A DNA stretch of 9,270 bases from SIG469 sp964541215 (GTDB lineage Bacteria > Bacillota > Clostridia > Oscillospirales > Oscillospiraceae), in contig CAZIPP010000056.1 in the NCBI GenBank assembly GCA_964541215.1, positions 1-9,270 of the forward strand. The letters run 5' to 3'. Numbering within the stretch: position 1 is the stretch's first letter; every line of letters starts with the position of its first letter. This document shows positions 1-5,740 of this stretch, piece by piece. Under the pieces are notes generated by a model. It was not told where the DNA came from. It was given only the letters and a program-made list of their open reading frames with translations, and did not search any database. Made by a program: the position numbers and the translations under genes.

Positions 1-28
1 ATCTTTGCTGACCCAAGAAATCCCGAAA

Positions 29-58
29 CAAGGACGGTTTTATACCGTCCTTGTTTTT
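29..58 (+). terminator. Intrinsic terminator of an upstream gene outside the window
   Basis: A perfect 9-bp stem (CAAGGACGG at 29-37 with CCGTCCTTG at 45-53) closes a 7-nt loop and is followed by five T residues (54-58). This is the standard form of a Rho-independent terminator on the plus strand. It presumably ends a gene lying before position 1. It also insulates the lipoprotein gene that starts just downstream from its own promoter. Confidence 0.85.
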
Positions 59-70
59 ATAAGGAAAAGA

Positions 71-100
71 TTGACAATGCTGTCAGCATAGGCTTATACT
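71..100 (+). promoter_or_regulatory. Sigma-A type promoter of the lipoprotein gene
   Basis: TTGACA at 71-76 matches the -35 consensus exactly. TATACT at 95-100 is a five-of-six -10 box, with an 18-nt spacer. The predicted transcript starts near 107, about 38 nt before the chosen ATG at 145. This also decides the start of the next gene: the longest open frame would begin with a TTG at 100, which is the last base of the -10 box and lies upstream of the transcription start. Confidence 0.75.
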
Positions 101-144
101 TGAAATGTATTACCGAATTAACGTCAAACAAAGGAGTGAGCCGG

Positions 145-1365
145 ATGTATAACCGAACAAAACGCTGCTGTCTTTGCATATTGCTCTTGGTTGCCGTTAG
201 CCTTTTTGCGTCCTGTTCTACTGAGGATGAAGCTTCGGTGCCTGATGATATGGGCATACAGAAATCGTTGGAGATACCTATTGCAGAACCCGAAGTGCTG
301 CAGGAACCTGCTGATGTACAAAACGAAGCAGAATCAAAAGAAGAACGTGATCCCATCACGCAGACGCTCCTTGATATCTGGTTTGGGATTGAAAACATGG
401 AAGGACGGATGACCGGAGCGATTTGTACCATGGACGATCTCCATCAAAGACAATACAGGGAACTGGCGGCGTCTACCGAGGGGTGGGAAAAAGTAAAGAA
501 GTTCGACGAACCGAAGGGCAAATTTTTAACCATGACAGGTGATGGCGGCAAGTCCGTTACCTATTGGGAAGATACCACTGTTATTCGCCTTGAAGCCGAC
601 GGGAAAACGGAGTATTACGACTGCGGCAGGAATATCTATACCGAGCTGCAGCCTTGGCTGACCAGATATATTTTTGTGGGGTTTTTGTCAACAACGGGTA
701 AAGACAAAACTTTCGAAACCCTATTGGAGGCAATTGGTGTGCCTGTTGATTTTGACACCCTTGAACCGCTGACTGATGAAATTGGAAACCCGATGGGATT
801 TGTCCTGAGTAAGGAGGATGGAACAACCGTTGAGATTGATGCGGACATGAATGTCGTGTATGTACGAAACTTTGCCGCTGAGGACGCAGGAGTTGCTGCT
901 CAGGAAAGCAGGGAAGTGCTCCTGCAAAAGGTTCGTGAGCTTCTGGACATGGGAGACGAATACGTTTTGACACCGGAATACCGTGACAGTTATGTATCCT
1001 ACTCGCTTGCAAAGGATTATAATGGTGTCCTGAATTATATGGAATCCGCAAATGTTCAGTTGTCTGATACAGGCTGCTGTGTAACGGTGCTGCGCCGCTT
1101 TAATGATCCGCCAAACATTACTCAGCCTGTGGTCACAGAGCAGGAAGCCAGAGCTGCTGCCATGAAGGTTGAGGAACGTGTTACAGAAGATTGGACTGCC
1201 TGCCTGGCTTTTGAACGAGATCCAAAAACAGAAGATTGCAGACTGGCATGGAGATTTGATGGCGAAACCGAACGGGTGTATATAGATGCCGAAACCGGAG
1301 AATATATGTTTTACGCAGCTATGGTTGGGGAGTTTGAACTGCCTGAAGCCCCGGCAGAACAGTAA
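145..1365 (+). CDS. Predicted secreted lipoprotein of unknown function with PepSY-like C-terminus
   Basis: This is a 406-residue protein that I do not recognise as a named gene. The ATG at 145 has a good ribosome binding site (AAAGGAG, ending 7 nt upstream), whereas the longer TTG start overlaps the promoter. Residues 1-24 form a lipoprotein signal: Arg/Lys at 4-7, a hydrophobic core at 10-22 and FAS-Cys with the lipidation Cys at 24. An acidic, low-complexity linker follows to about residue 60. The middle (about 65-220) has short strands such as a GKFLTMTGDGGK stretch, loosely like LolA-type outer-surface lipoproteins. The last 79 residues contain 'TEQEARAAA', 'LAWRF' and 'VYIDAETGEYMFYA', a pattern typical of PepSY/YpeB-like domains. 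Codon use is less C-biased than in the ribosomal genes, so it is not highly expressed. The likely location is the outer face of the cytoplasmic membrane. Lipoprotein status is well supported; the domain assignments are inference. Confidence 0.85.
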   Translation: MYNRTKRCCLCILLLVAVSLFASCSTEDEASVPDDMGIQKSLEIPIAEPEVLQEPADVQNEAESKEERDPITQTLLDIWFGIENMEGRMTGAICTMDDLHQRQYRELAASTEGWEKVKKFDEPKGKFLTMTGDGGKSVTYWEDTTVIRLEADGKTEYYDCGRNIYTELQPWLTRYIFVGFLSTTGKDKTFETLLEAIGVPVDFDTLEPLTDEIGNPMGFVLSKEDGTTVEIDADMNVVYVRNFAAEDAGVAAQESREVLLQKVRELLDMGDEYVLTPEYRDSYVSYSLAKDYNGVLNYMESANVQLSDTGCCVTVLRRFNDPPNITQPVVTEQEARAAAMKVEERVTEDWTACLAFERDPKTEDCRLAWRFDGETERVYIDAETGEYMFYAAMVGEFELPEAPAEQ

Positions 1366-1395
1366 AAACACCGTTGAGTTGGAAGTTGTAAATTA

Positions 1396-1568
1396 AATGA
1401 TATATCTCCTTCGGAGATGTGATATACGGCTTTGCTGTATGATATATTTTGCCATGGGCAAAATATGATATAATATCCGTTCCTTCATATGCCGCAGGCA
1501 TATCTCATCTGCGCAGCAGATATCATATCGAAGATATATCACCTGTTCCGCAAGGAACGGATATCATT
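1396..1568. repeat. Multi-hairpin palindromic array (about 173 bp, terminal inverted repeats)
   Basis: Non-coding DNA between two convergent genes. The ends are inverted repeats: AATGATAT (1396-1403) and ATATCATT (1561-1568). Inside, hairpins with mostly 3-nt loops follow one another: 1404-1418, 1424-1440 (one G-T pair), 1444-1466 (10-bp stem), 1487-1503, 1507-1521 and 1525-1537, plus 1545-1558 with a GCAA loop. A 13-bp perfect inverted repeat (1473-1485 with 1552-1564) encloses the last four, so the right half can fold as one branched cruciform. Short GATAT/ATATC spacers recur between hairpins. No open frame of note is present. The layout fits a REP/MITE-like non-autonomous element. I believe related arrays occur in other gut clostridia, but that is recollection and not a search result. 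Confidence 0.8.
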
Positions 1569-1607
1569 GTAAAAAAATGACCGCCATACGGCGGTCATTT
1601 TTTTACA
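1568..1607. terminator. Bidirectional terminator shared by the lipoprotein gene and ddh
   Basis: An 18-bp perfect stem (1568-1585 with 1590-1607) closes an ATAC loop. It has a GC core of GACCGCC/GGCGGTC and seven A/T pairs on each flank, so a T-tract follows the hairpin in both directions. It lies between converging genes and can stop both transcripts. The stop codon of ddh (complement of 1603-1605) lies inside the outer stem, so the terminator begins at the last codon. The hairpin array abuts it directly. Confidence 0.9.
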
Positions 1608-2589
1608 GCATATGCGCCCGCAGGTATTCGCCGCTAAGAGGGCTGAGGTATGCGGGAGGAACATCAAACATGGTCAGACAGCCGGACTTGCCTTCCCCGG
1701 CAAAGCGTGCCACAGCTCTGGCGGCAGCCACCAGCACAGAAGAGGTGAATTCGGGGTTGGAATCCAGATCCAGACTGTATTCGATGGTGTGGCTGTGCTC
1801 GTCGTTCCAACCGGTCTTGCCGCTGCGGATAACAAAACCTCCGTGGGGGATGCCTGAGTGGTTAGCCTTCAGCTCATCAAGGGAGATGAAGCTGACGGTG
1901 GTGTTGTAATCCGCGAAATAGTTGGGCATATTTACTATCTGGCTTTCGATGGCAGCCTTGTCGGCGCCGTCTTCAACGACCACATAGCATTCGCGGGTGT
2001 GCATCTGACGGGCAGTAAAATCCTTGCCTTCGCCGTTTCTGGCAGACTCAAGAGCTTCATCCACAGGTACGGTGTACTGCCGTGCGTCCACAACGCCGGG
2101 GATGCGGCGGATAGCATCGCTGTGACCCTGGCTTACGCCGCGACCCCAGAAGGTGTAATCCTTGCCCTGAGGAAGGATGCAGTTGGCGTAAAGACGGTTC
2201 AGCGAGAACATACCGGGGTCCCAGCCGCCGGAGATAAGGGCGACCTTGCCGGAAGCCTTGGCGGCTTCGTCAACAGCGGCAAAATGCTGGGGTATCTTTG
2301 CGTGAGTGTCGAAGCTGTCCACCACGTTGAACATGGCGGCGTATTTTGGAGTCATAACAGGAAGATCGGTGGCGCTGCCGCCGCAGAGCATCAGCACGTC
2401 GATCTGATCGACCATCTCAGCTGCTTTTTCGGCGGGCAAAACAGGAACGCCCTCTGTCAGAATACTCAAAGAAGCGGGATCTCTGCGGGTAAAGACCGCA
2501 GCCAGCTCCATATCATCGCAGTGCTTTATGGCACATTCTATACCACGACCAAGATTGCCGTAACCCATGATACCTATTTTAATGGTCAT
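1603..2589 (-). CDS. ddh: meso-Diaminopimelate D-dehydrogenase
   Basis: This enzyme (EC 1.4.1.16) catalyses NADPH-dependent reductive amination of tetrahydrodipicolinate to meso-diaminopimelate. That one-step branch supplies lysine and the peptidoglycan cross-linking residue in the cytosol. The 328-residue product has the Rossmann glycine motif GYGNLG at 9-14 and a phosphate-binding FTRRDP at 33-38. It also carries family signatures DSFDTH (91-96), GGWDPGM (121-127), GRGVSQGHSDA (149-159), IPHGG (247-251) and HTIEY (267-271). Length and motif order match Corynebacterium glutamicum Ddh (about 320 aa). The ATG at 2589 is chosen over the one two codons upstream because GGAGG (2601-2597) is 7 nt from it but only 1 nt from the other. 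The gene is monocistronic, divergent from gtrA, and ends in the shared terminator. No other lysine-pathway gene is adjacent. Confidence 0.95.
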   Translation of the reverse strand: MTIKIGIMGYGNLGRGIECAIKHCDDMELAAVFTRRDPASLSILTEGVPVLPAEKAAEMVDQIDVLMLCGGSATDLPVMTPKYAAMFNVVDSFDTHAKIPQHFAAVDEAAKASGKVALISGGWDPGMFSLNRLYANCILPQGKDYTFWGRGVSQGHSDAIRRIPGVVDARQYTVPVDEALESARNGEGKDFTARQMHTRECYVVVEDGADKAAIESQIVNMPNYFADYNTTVSFISLDELKANHSGIPHGGFVIRSGKTGWNDEHSHTIEYSLDLDSNPEFTSSVLVAAARAVARFAGEGKSGCLTMFDVPPAYLSPLSGEYLRAHML

Positions 2590-2618
2590 ATTCATACCTC
2601 CGGTAAGATTATGGAATT

Positions 2619-2647
2619 AATATACATTATAATATAGCCATTATCAA
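2619..2647 (-). promoter_or_regulatory. Probable promoter of ddh
   Basis: On the minus strand, TTGATA (2647-2642) and TATATT (2624-2619) are separated by 17 nt. This would start transcription near 2612 and leave a leader of about 23 nt before the ATG at 2589. Each box matches the consensus at five of six positions. The region is very A/T-rich, so alternative -10 choices exist. Confidence 0.5.
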
Positions 2648-2662
2648 GTGGTCGAAACACCC

Positions 2663-2690
2663 TTGCCTGAATTTTAATATGTGCTATAAT
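2663..2690 (+). promoter_or_regulatory. Probable extended -10 promoter of gtrA
   Basis: A perfect -10 box TATAAT (2685-2690) is preceded by TGC, which is the extended -10 element, with a weak -35 TTGCCT (2663-2668) at 16 nt. The predicted start near 2697 gives gtrA a leader of about 130 nt. That leader would contain the whole palindromic repeat at 2717-2806. Confidence 0.55.
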
Positions 2691-2716
2691 TGTACATTAT
2701 ATAATATAACGACAAC

Positions 2717-2806
2717 GCTGTCATCCTGAGTCTGCGCAGCAGGCGTGAGGATCCCCAGCATATGAAGGGGATTTCTCAGTCGCTTTGCGGCTATCGAAAT
2801 GACAGC
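2717..2806. repeat. Intergenic palindromic repeat, copy 1 (in gtrA leader)
   Basis: About 90 bp bounded by an 8-bp inverted repeat: GCTGTCAT (2717-2724) and ATGACAGC (2799-2806). Internal pairings include ATCCT (2723-2727) with AGGAT (2748-2752), the mini-hairpin CTGC-GCA-GCAG (2732-2742), and ATCCCC (2751-2756) with GGGGAT (2767-2772). The stretch from 2715 to 2757 is nearly identical to 3353-3396, with one 1-nt insertion and one substitution. It resembles the widespread GTCATCCTGAG...AGGAT class of intergenic repeats found across bacterial genomes. Confidence 0.8.
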
Positions 2807-2829
2807 ATATTTGTAATAAGGAACCAACT

Positions 2830-3234
2830 ATGGACAAACTCAAAAAGCTGCTTCGGACAAAGCTGTCCCGGGAGCTTATAACATACCTCATTTTCGGTGT
2901 ACTGACAACTCTTGTCAGCATGGCGACCTTTTGGCTTGCCTGCAAATCGGTGCACTATCTTATTGCAGAGGTCATATCATGGATAATAGCTGTTACCTTT
3001 GCCTTTTTTACAAACAGAATATTTGTATTCCAAAGCAGGGGAGAGGGCTTATTTCGCCAAATGGCAGCTTTTTACGCGGCTCGGCTGTTTTCACTGGGAG
3101 TTGAAGAACTGGGCTTATTTATAATGATAGACATTGCCGGCATAGGAGAAATGGCTGCAAAGCTTGTCCTGCAAGTAGTGGTCGTTGTGCTGAACTATGT
3201 ACTGAGCAAGCTGGTGGTGTTCCGTAAAAAGTAG
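2830..3234 (+). CDS. GtrA/DPMS-type four-helix membrane protein
   Basis: A 134-residue integral membrane protein of the GtrA family. Members act with glycosyltransferases of the polyprenyl-phosphate sugar type and are thought to help move lipid-linked sugars across the membrane. Four hydrophobic segments are visible at about 17-38, 43-66, 77-101 and 107-130. The family hallmark FFTNRIFVF lies at the end of segment 2 (59-67) and is mirrored by LSKLVVF at the C-terminus (125-131). The N-terminus is basic (KLKK...RTK), as usual. AAGGA (2818-2822) sits 7 nt before the ATG. No glycosyltransferase gene is next to it here, so the partner must be encoded elsewhere. It stands alone between two copies of an intergenic repeat. 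The family call is firm; the substrate is unknown. Confidence 0.9.
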   Translation: MDKLKKLLRTKLSRELITYLIFGVLTTLVSMATFWLACKSVHYLIAEVISWIIAVTFAFFTNRIFVFQSRGEGLFRQMAAFYAARLFSLGVEELGLFIMIDIAGIGEMAAKLVLQVVVVVLNYVLSKLVVFRKK

Positions 3235-3256
3235 AGAAAAGCCACTTGAGCATTTG

Positions 3257-3284
3257 CAGGGAACGATCCTGTCCGTTCCGCCTG
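3257..3284 (+). repeat. Stem-loop just downstream of gtrA
   Basis: GGAACG (3260-3265) pairs with CGTTCC (3274-3279) across an 8-nt loop. The helix extends to CAG/CTG (3257-3259 with 3282-3284) over a GC bulge. It lies 23 nt after the gtrA stop and has no T-run after it, so it is not a terminator. It may be a 3' stability hairpin or a repeat remnant. Confidence 0.5.
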
Positions 3285-3302
3285 TTATGATCCGCACTCC
3301 CT

Positions 3303-3469
3303 TTGTCATTGCGAGGGAGCAAAGCGAGGTGGATGAGGTGTTGCCGACGATTACGCTGTCATCCTGAGTCTGCGTCAGCAGGCATGAGGATCCCCATTTT
3401 AAGAAGGGGACTTCTCAGCCGCAGGTCAGCAAGCTGAGCTATGGCTGAGAAATGACATCATTAATCGTC
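3303..3469. repeat. Composite intergenic repeats, including copy 2 of the 2717-2806 element
   Basis: Two units sit back to back. Positions 3303-3330 begin with GTCATTGCGAGG followed by AGCAAAGCGAGG, which looks like part of the common GTCATTGCGAGG...GTGG intergenic repeat class. Positions 3346-3469 hold a second copy of the element found before gtrA. It is bounded by GACGATTA (3346-3353) and TAATCGTC (3462-3469), with the near-identical core at 3353-3396. It has CCCC/GGGG (3392-3395 with 3406-3409), and the 3' arm differs from copy 1. Both copies of the core are in the same orientation and flank gtrA. No coding potential is seen. Confidence 0.7.
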
Positions 3470-3479
3470 AACTGTCAAC

Positions 3480-3517
3480 TGTAAAAAGGATGCAGCTTAC
3501 GCCGCATCCTTTTTACA
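3480..3517. terminator. Bidirectional terminator between gtrA and the minus-strand pair
   Basis: TGTAAAAAGGATGC (3480-3493) pairs perfectly with GCATCCTTTTTACA (3504-3517) around a 10-nt loop. The A/T pairs give a T-tract on both sides. It can end gtrA transcripts from the left and the minus-strand pair from the right. As with ddh, the stop codon of the last minus-strand gene (complement of 3513-3515) lies inside the stem. Confidence 0.88.
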
Positions 3518-3695
3518 TATTCTCCATCACTTCTGTACGCCCATCCTCACCGATGGCTTCCATTGCCAGTTCACCTGCCAGACGGAACAGCGCGTCGGAT
3601 AATACCTGTTCAATGGACAGTCCGGCAGACAGAGCTATCCTGCTGTAAAATTCGTAGGTGCCCCGGTCAAGGCATACCTGCTGTCGATATATCAT
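3513..3695 (-). CDS. Small protein, possibly ribbon-helix-helix type
   Basis: A 60-residue protein that I cannot name. The ATG at 3695 lies 3 nt after the stop of the upstream gene and has GAGG (3708-3705) as ribosome binding site with a spacer of about 9 nt, so the pair is almost certainly co-transcribed. The sequence reads as one short strand (RQQVCLD, 4-10), helix A (about 11-24), a turn at Gly-Leu-Ser (25-27) and helix B (about 28-47), then an acidic tail. That order and spacing resemble CopG/Arc-type ribbon-helix-helix DNA-binding proteins, but the strand has only one basic residue and few polar DNA-contact residues. It may instead be a small dimeric protein of another kind. The call as a real gene rests on its ribosome binding site, coupling and placement before a terminator. 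Confidence 0.65.
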   Translation of the reverse strand: MIYRQQVCLDRGTYEFYSRIALSAGLSIEQVLSDALFRLAGELAMEAIGEDGRTEVMENM

Positions 3696-3698
3696 CTG

Positions 3699-3998
3699 TC
3701 AAACCTCAGTTTTGATTTCGAGTTCGCGTATTTTACTATTATCCTTATATATCTTTATTTTATGCAAGGTGTCCTTTGGCAGCGGACCGAAACAGAACAC
3801 ACCGTCCGAATCGGTAAAGGTCTGAGCCAGAACAGATCCGGACTCAAGTCCCTGATACAGCAGCACCACTGCGTCCGAAACAGGGGAGCCGCTGCTGTCA
3901 AGCACCCTGCCGATAATAACGCACCTTGTCTCCTGCCGGATATGTACAGAAGTTTGTATATGCTCATTTTCCGTGGTTCGGAAATAGAACTGAGACAT
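3699..3998 (-). CDS. Small beta-sandwich-like protein (carboxypeptidase regulatory-like)
   Basis: A 99-residue protein. The core at 27-72, with GRVLDSSGSPVSDAVVLLY then a TDSDGVFCFGPLP turn, matches the pattern of carboxypeptidase-regulatory-like or Cna-B-like beta-sandwich domains (G-x-V-x-D-x-x-G-x-P-V-x-x-A, then T-D-x-x-G-x-F). The frame stays open upstream to a GTG at 4058, but a TATAAT (4040-4035, minus strand) lies inside that extension. The ATG at 3998 has GGGGGA about 7 nt upstream, so I prefer it. Neither start gives a signal peptide or membrane segment, although such domains are usually extracytoplasmic. It is the first gene of a two-gene unit with the 60-residue protein, 3 nt apart. 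The function is unknown, perhaps a structural or appendage-associated protein. An alternative is a degenerate fragment of a larger surface protein. Confidence 0.65.
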   Translation of the reverse strand: MSQFYFRTTENEHIQTSVHIRQETRCVIIGRVLDSSGSPVSDAVVLLYQGLESGSVLAQTFTDSDGVFCFGPLPKDTLHKIKIYKDNSKIRELEIKTEV

Positions 3999-4300
3999 GC
4001 TGGCTTCCCCCAAAGTAAATTGTGGCCGCGCCACATTATATAATATGTATGGCTGCACTCTCCGTTACACTCTGCTGTCATTTCTCCATTGACGCAGTCA
4101 ACGGAGAACAGGTATCAGGGGTCAGTAATGTGATTTGAGACTGGTTCGGTCAGTTCTTCACTATCAGTTATCAGGGCTTGGTTTACATAACGCATAATGC
4201 ATCAAACTGCTGAACCTTAAACCTTTAACTTGACACCTTTAACCTCTCTTGACAGCCGTGATACAATAATATGTGCATTAATTTGAAAGGATTGAAACAA
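3999..4300. other. Divergent intergenic region before proS
   Basis: About 300 bp without a convincing gene. From left to right it holds a 5-bp palindrome GTGGC-CGC-GCCAC (4022-4034) and a minus-strand TATAAT (4040-4035). Then comes a long hairpin at 4082-4108 (TTCTCC and GGAGAA outside, TTGAC-GCA-GTCAA inside, one A-C mismatch). Next are several TATCAG words (4113, 4162, 4169) and two ACCTTTAAC direct repeats (4221-4229 and 4235-4243), each followed by a TTGACA (4230-4235 and 4249-4254). No T-box sequence or terminator is visible ahead of proS, although Firmicute tRNA-synthetase genes often have one. Confidence 0.6.
4239..4267 (+). promoter_or_regulatory. Tentative promoter of proS
   Basis: TACAAT (4262-4267) is a good -10 box, with TTAACC (4239-4244) as a four-of-six -35 at 17 nt. 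The two perfect TTGACA boxes at 4230-4235 and 4249-4254 are badly spaced for this -10 (26 and 7 nt). The TTGACA at 4249 could instead serve a poor -10 at 4270-4275. Transcription would begin close to 4274 and leave a leader of under 30 nt. Confidence 0.4.
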
Positions 4301-5740
4301 ATGGCAAAAGACAAGAAACAGGTCGAGCAGATCACCGATATGGAGGTAGATTTTGCAAAATGGTATACTGACGTATGCACCAAGGCGGAGCTGATAGATT
4401 ACAGCAGCGTCAAGGGCATGTTTATCCTGCGACCTTACGGTTATGCCATTTGGGAGAATATACAGAGCACTCTCGACGCTATGTTCAAGGAAAAGGGACA
4501 TGAAAACGTCTACCTTCCCATGCTGATACCCGAGTCCCTGCTGCAGAAGGAAAAGGACCACGTTGAAGGCTTCGCTCCCGAGTGCGCATGGGTCACCGTA
4601 GGCGGCAGCGAGGAGCTGGAAGAGCGTCTTTGCATCCGCCCCACTTCCGAAACTCTGTTCTGCGAGCATTTCAAAAACGTTATCCAGTCTTACAGAGACC
4701 TGCCCAAGCTGTATAACCAGTGGTGCAGCGTCCTGCGCTGGGAAAAAACCACCCGTCCTTTCCTGCGCCACAGAGAATTCCTCTGGCAGGAAGGTCACAC
4801 CATGCACGCCACCGCTGAGGAAGCTATTGCCGAGACCGAACAGCAGCTGGAGGTTTACGCCAACTTCTGCGAAAATGTTCTGGCTATGCCCGTTGTTCGC
4901 GGACGTAAGACCGACAAGGAAAAGTTCTCCGGCGCGGAAGCTACCTATACAGTTGAGTGCATGATGCACGACAAGAAGGCTCTTCAGGGCGCTACCTCCC
5001 ATTACTTTGGCGACGGCTTTGCTCAGGCTTTCGACATCACATATGCCGACAAGGACAACAAGCTGAAGAATCCTCATCAGACCTCCTGGGGGCTGTCCAC
5101 CCGTATCATCGGCGGCGTTATCATGACCCACGGCGACAACAAGGGTCTTGTGCTGCCTCCCAGAATAGCTCCCACCCAGATCGTTGTTATCCCCGTTGCA
5201 ATGCATAAGGAAGGCGTCATCGATGCCGCTCTCGGTCTGGTTGATCGCCTGAAGGCTGCCGGCTACAGAGTAAAGGCCGACGTTTCCGATCAGAGCCCCG
5301 GCTGGAAGTACGCGGAGTACGAAATGAAGGGAGTTCCCCTCAGAGTTGAGATCGGTCCCAAGGATATCGAAAACGGTCAGTGCGTCATGGTTCGCCGCGA
5401 CAACGGCGAAAAGACCTTCGTATCTCTTGACGAGCTGGAAGCTGTGGCGGGCAAGCTGATGGACGAAGTCCACGCCGGTCTGTACGCCAAGGCAAAGAAG
5501 AACCTTGTTGAGAACACCTTCGAAGCTCACAGCCTTGAAGAGACCAGGGAAATAGTCGAAGGCAAGGGCGGATTCGTCAAAACCATGTGGTGCGGCGACC
5601 TCGATTGCGAGCTGAAGATGAAAGAAGAAGCCGGCGTGTCCTCCCGCTGCATCCCCTTTGAGCAGGAAGACCTGGGCGAAGTATGCGCCATTTGTGGCAA
5701 ACCTGCCAAAAAGATGGTCTACTGGGGCGTCGCTTATTAA
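4301..5740 (+). CDS. proS: Prolyl-tRNA synthetase, short archaeal/eukaryotic-like type
   Basis: This class II enzyme (EC 6.1.1.15) attaches proline to tRNA-Pro. The 479-residue length and lack of the large editing insertion mark the short type (ProS type 3). Visible motifs are YLPMLIPESLL (motif 1 region, 71-81), the RPTSE proline-binding loop (113-117) and LRWEKTTRPFLRHREFLWQEGHT (motif 2, about 145-167). Motif 3 lies around TRIIGGVIMTHGDNKG. The C-terminal domain has a zinc site C431-x4-C436-x25-C462-x2-C465, and the chain ends in Tyr479, a conserved C-terminus in this type. The ATG at 4301 is preferred over the ATG at 4271 because AAAGGA (4286-4291) is 9 nt upstream of it and the ATG at 4271 has no binding site. 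Codon use is strongly C-ending, as expected for high expression. It is followed by a terminator and is not part of the S10 transcript. Confidence 0.97.
   Translation: MAKDKKQVEQITDMEVDFAKWYTDVCTKAELIDYSSVKGMFILRPYGYAIWENIQSTLDAMFKEKGHENVYLPMLIPESLLQKEKDHVEGFAPECAWVTVGGSEELEERLCIRPTSETLFCEHFKNVIQSYRDLPKLYNQWCSVLRWEKTTRPFLRHREFLWQEGHTMHATAEEAIAETEQQLEVYANFCENVLAMPVVRGRKTDKEKFSGAEATYTVECMMHDKKALQGATSHYFGDGFAQAFDITYADKDNKLKNPHQTSWGLSTRIIGGVIMTHGDNKGLVLPPRIAPTQIVVIPVAMHKEGVIDAALGLVDRLKAAGYRVKADVSDQSPGWKYAEYEMKGVPLRVEIGPKDIENGQCVMVRRDNGEKTFVSLDELEAVAGKLMDEVHAGLYAKAKKNLVENTFEAHSLEETREIVEGKGGFVKTMWCGDLDCELKMKEEAGVSSRCIPFEQEDLGEVCAICGKPAKKMVYWGVAY

Noticed and set aside
1396..1568. CRISPR array
   Set aside because: The hairpins differ in stem sequence, and there are no equal-length direct repeats with unique spacers and no cas genes nearby.
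1858..2637. 259-codon plus-strand frame opposite ddh
   Set aside because: Antisense shadow. ddh on the minus strand has full family motifs and a correctly placed ribosome binding site.
4059..4300. T-box riboswitch before proS
   Set aside because: No T-box consensus (AGGGTGG-like core), no specifier loop and no terminator/antiterminator pair are visible, and the likely promoter lies very close to the start codon.
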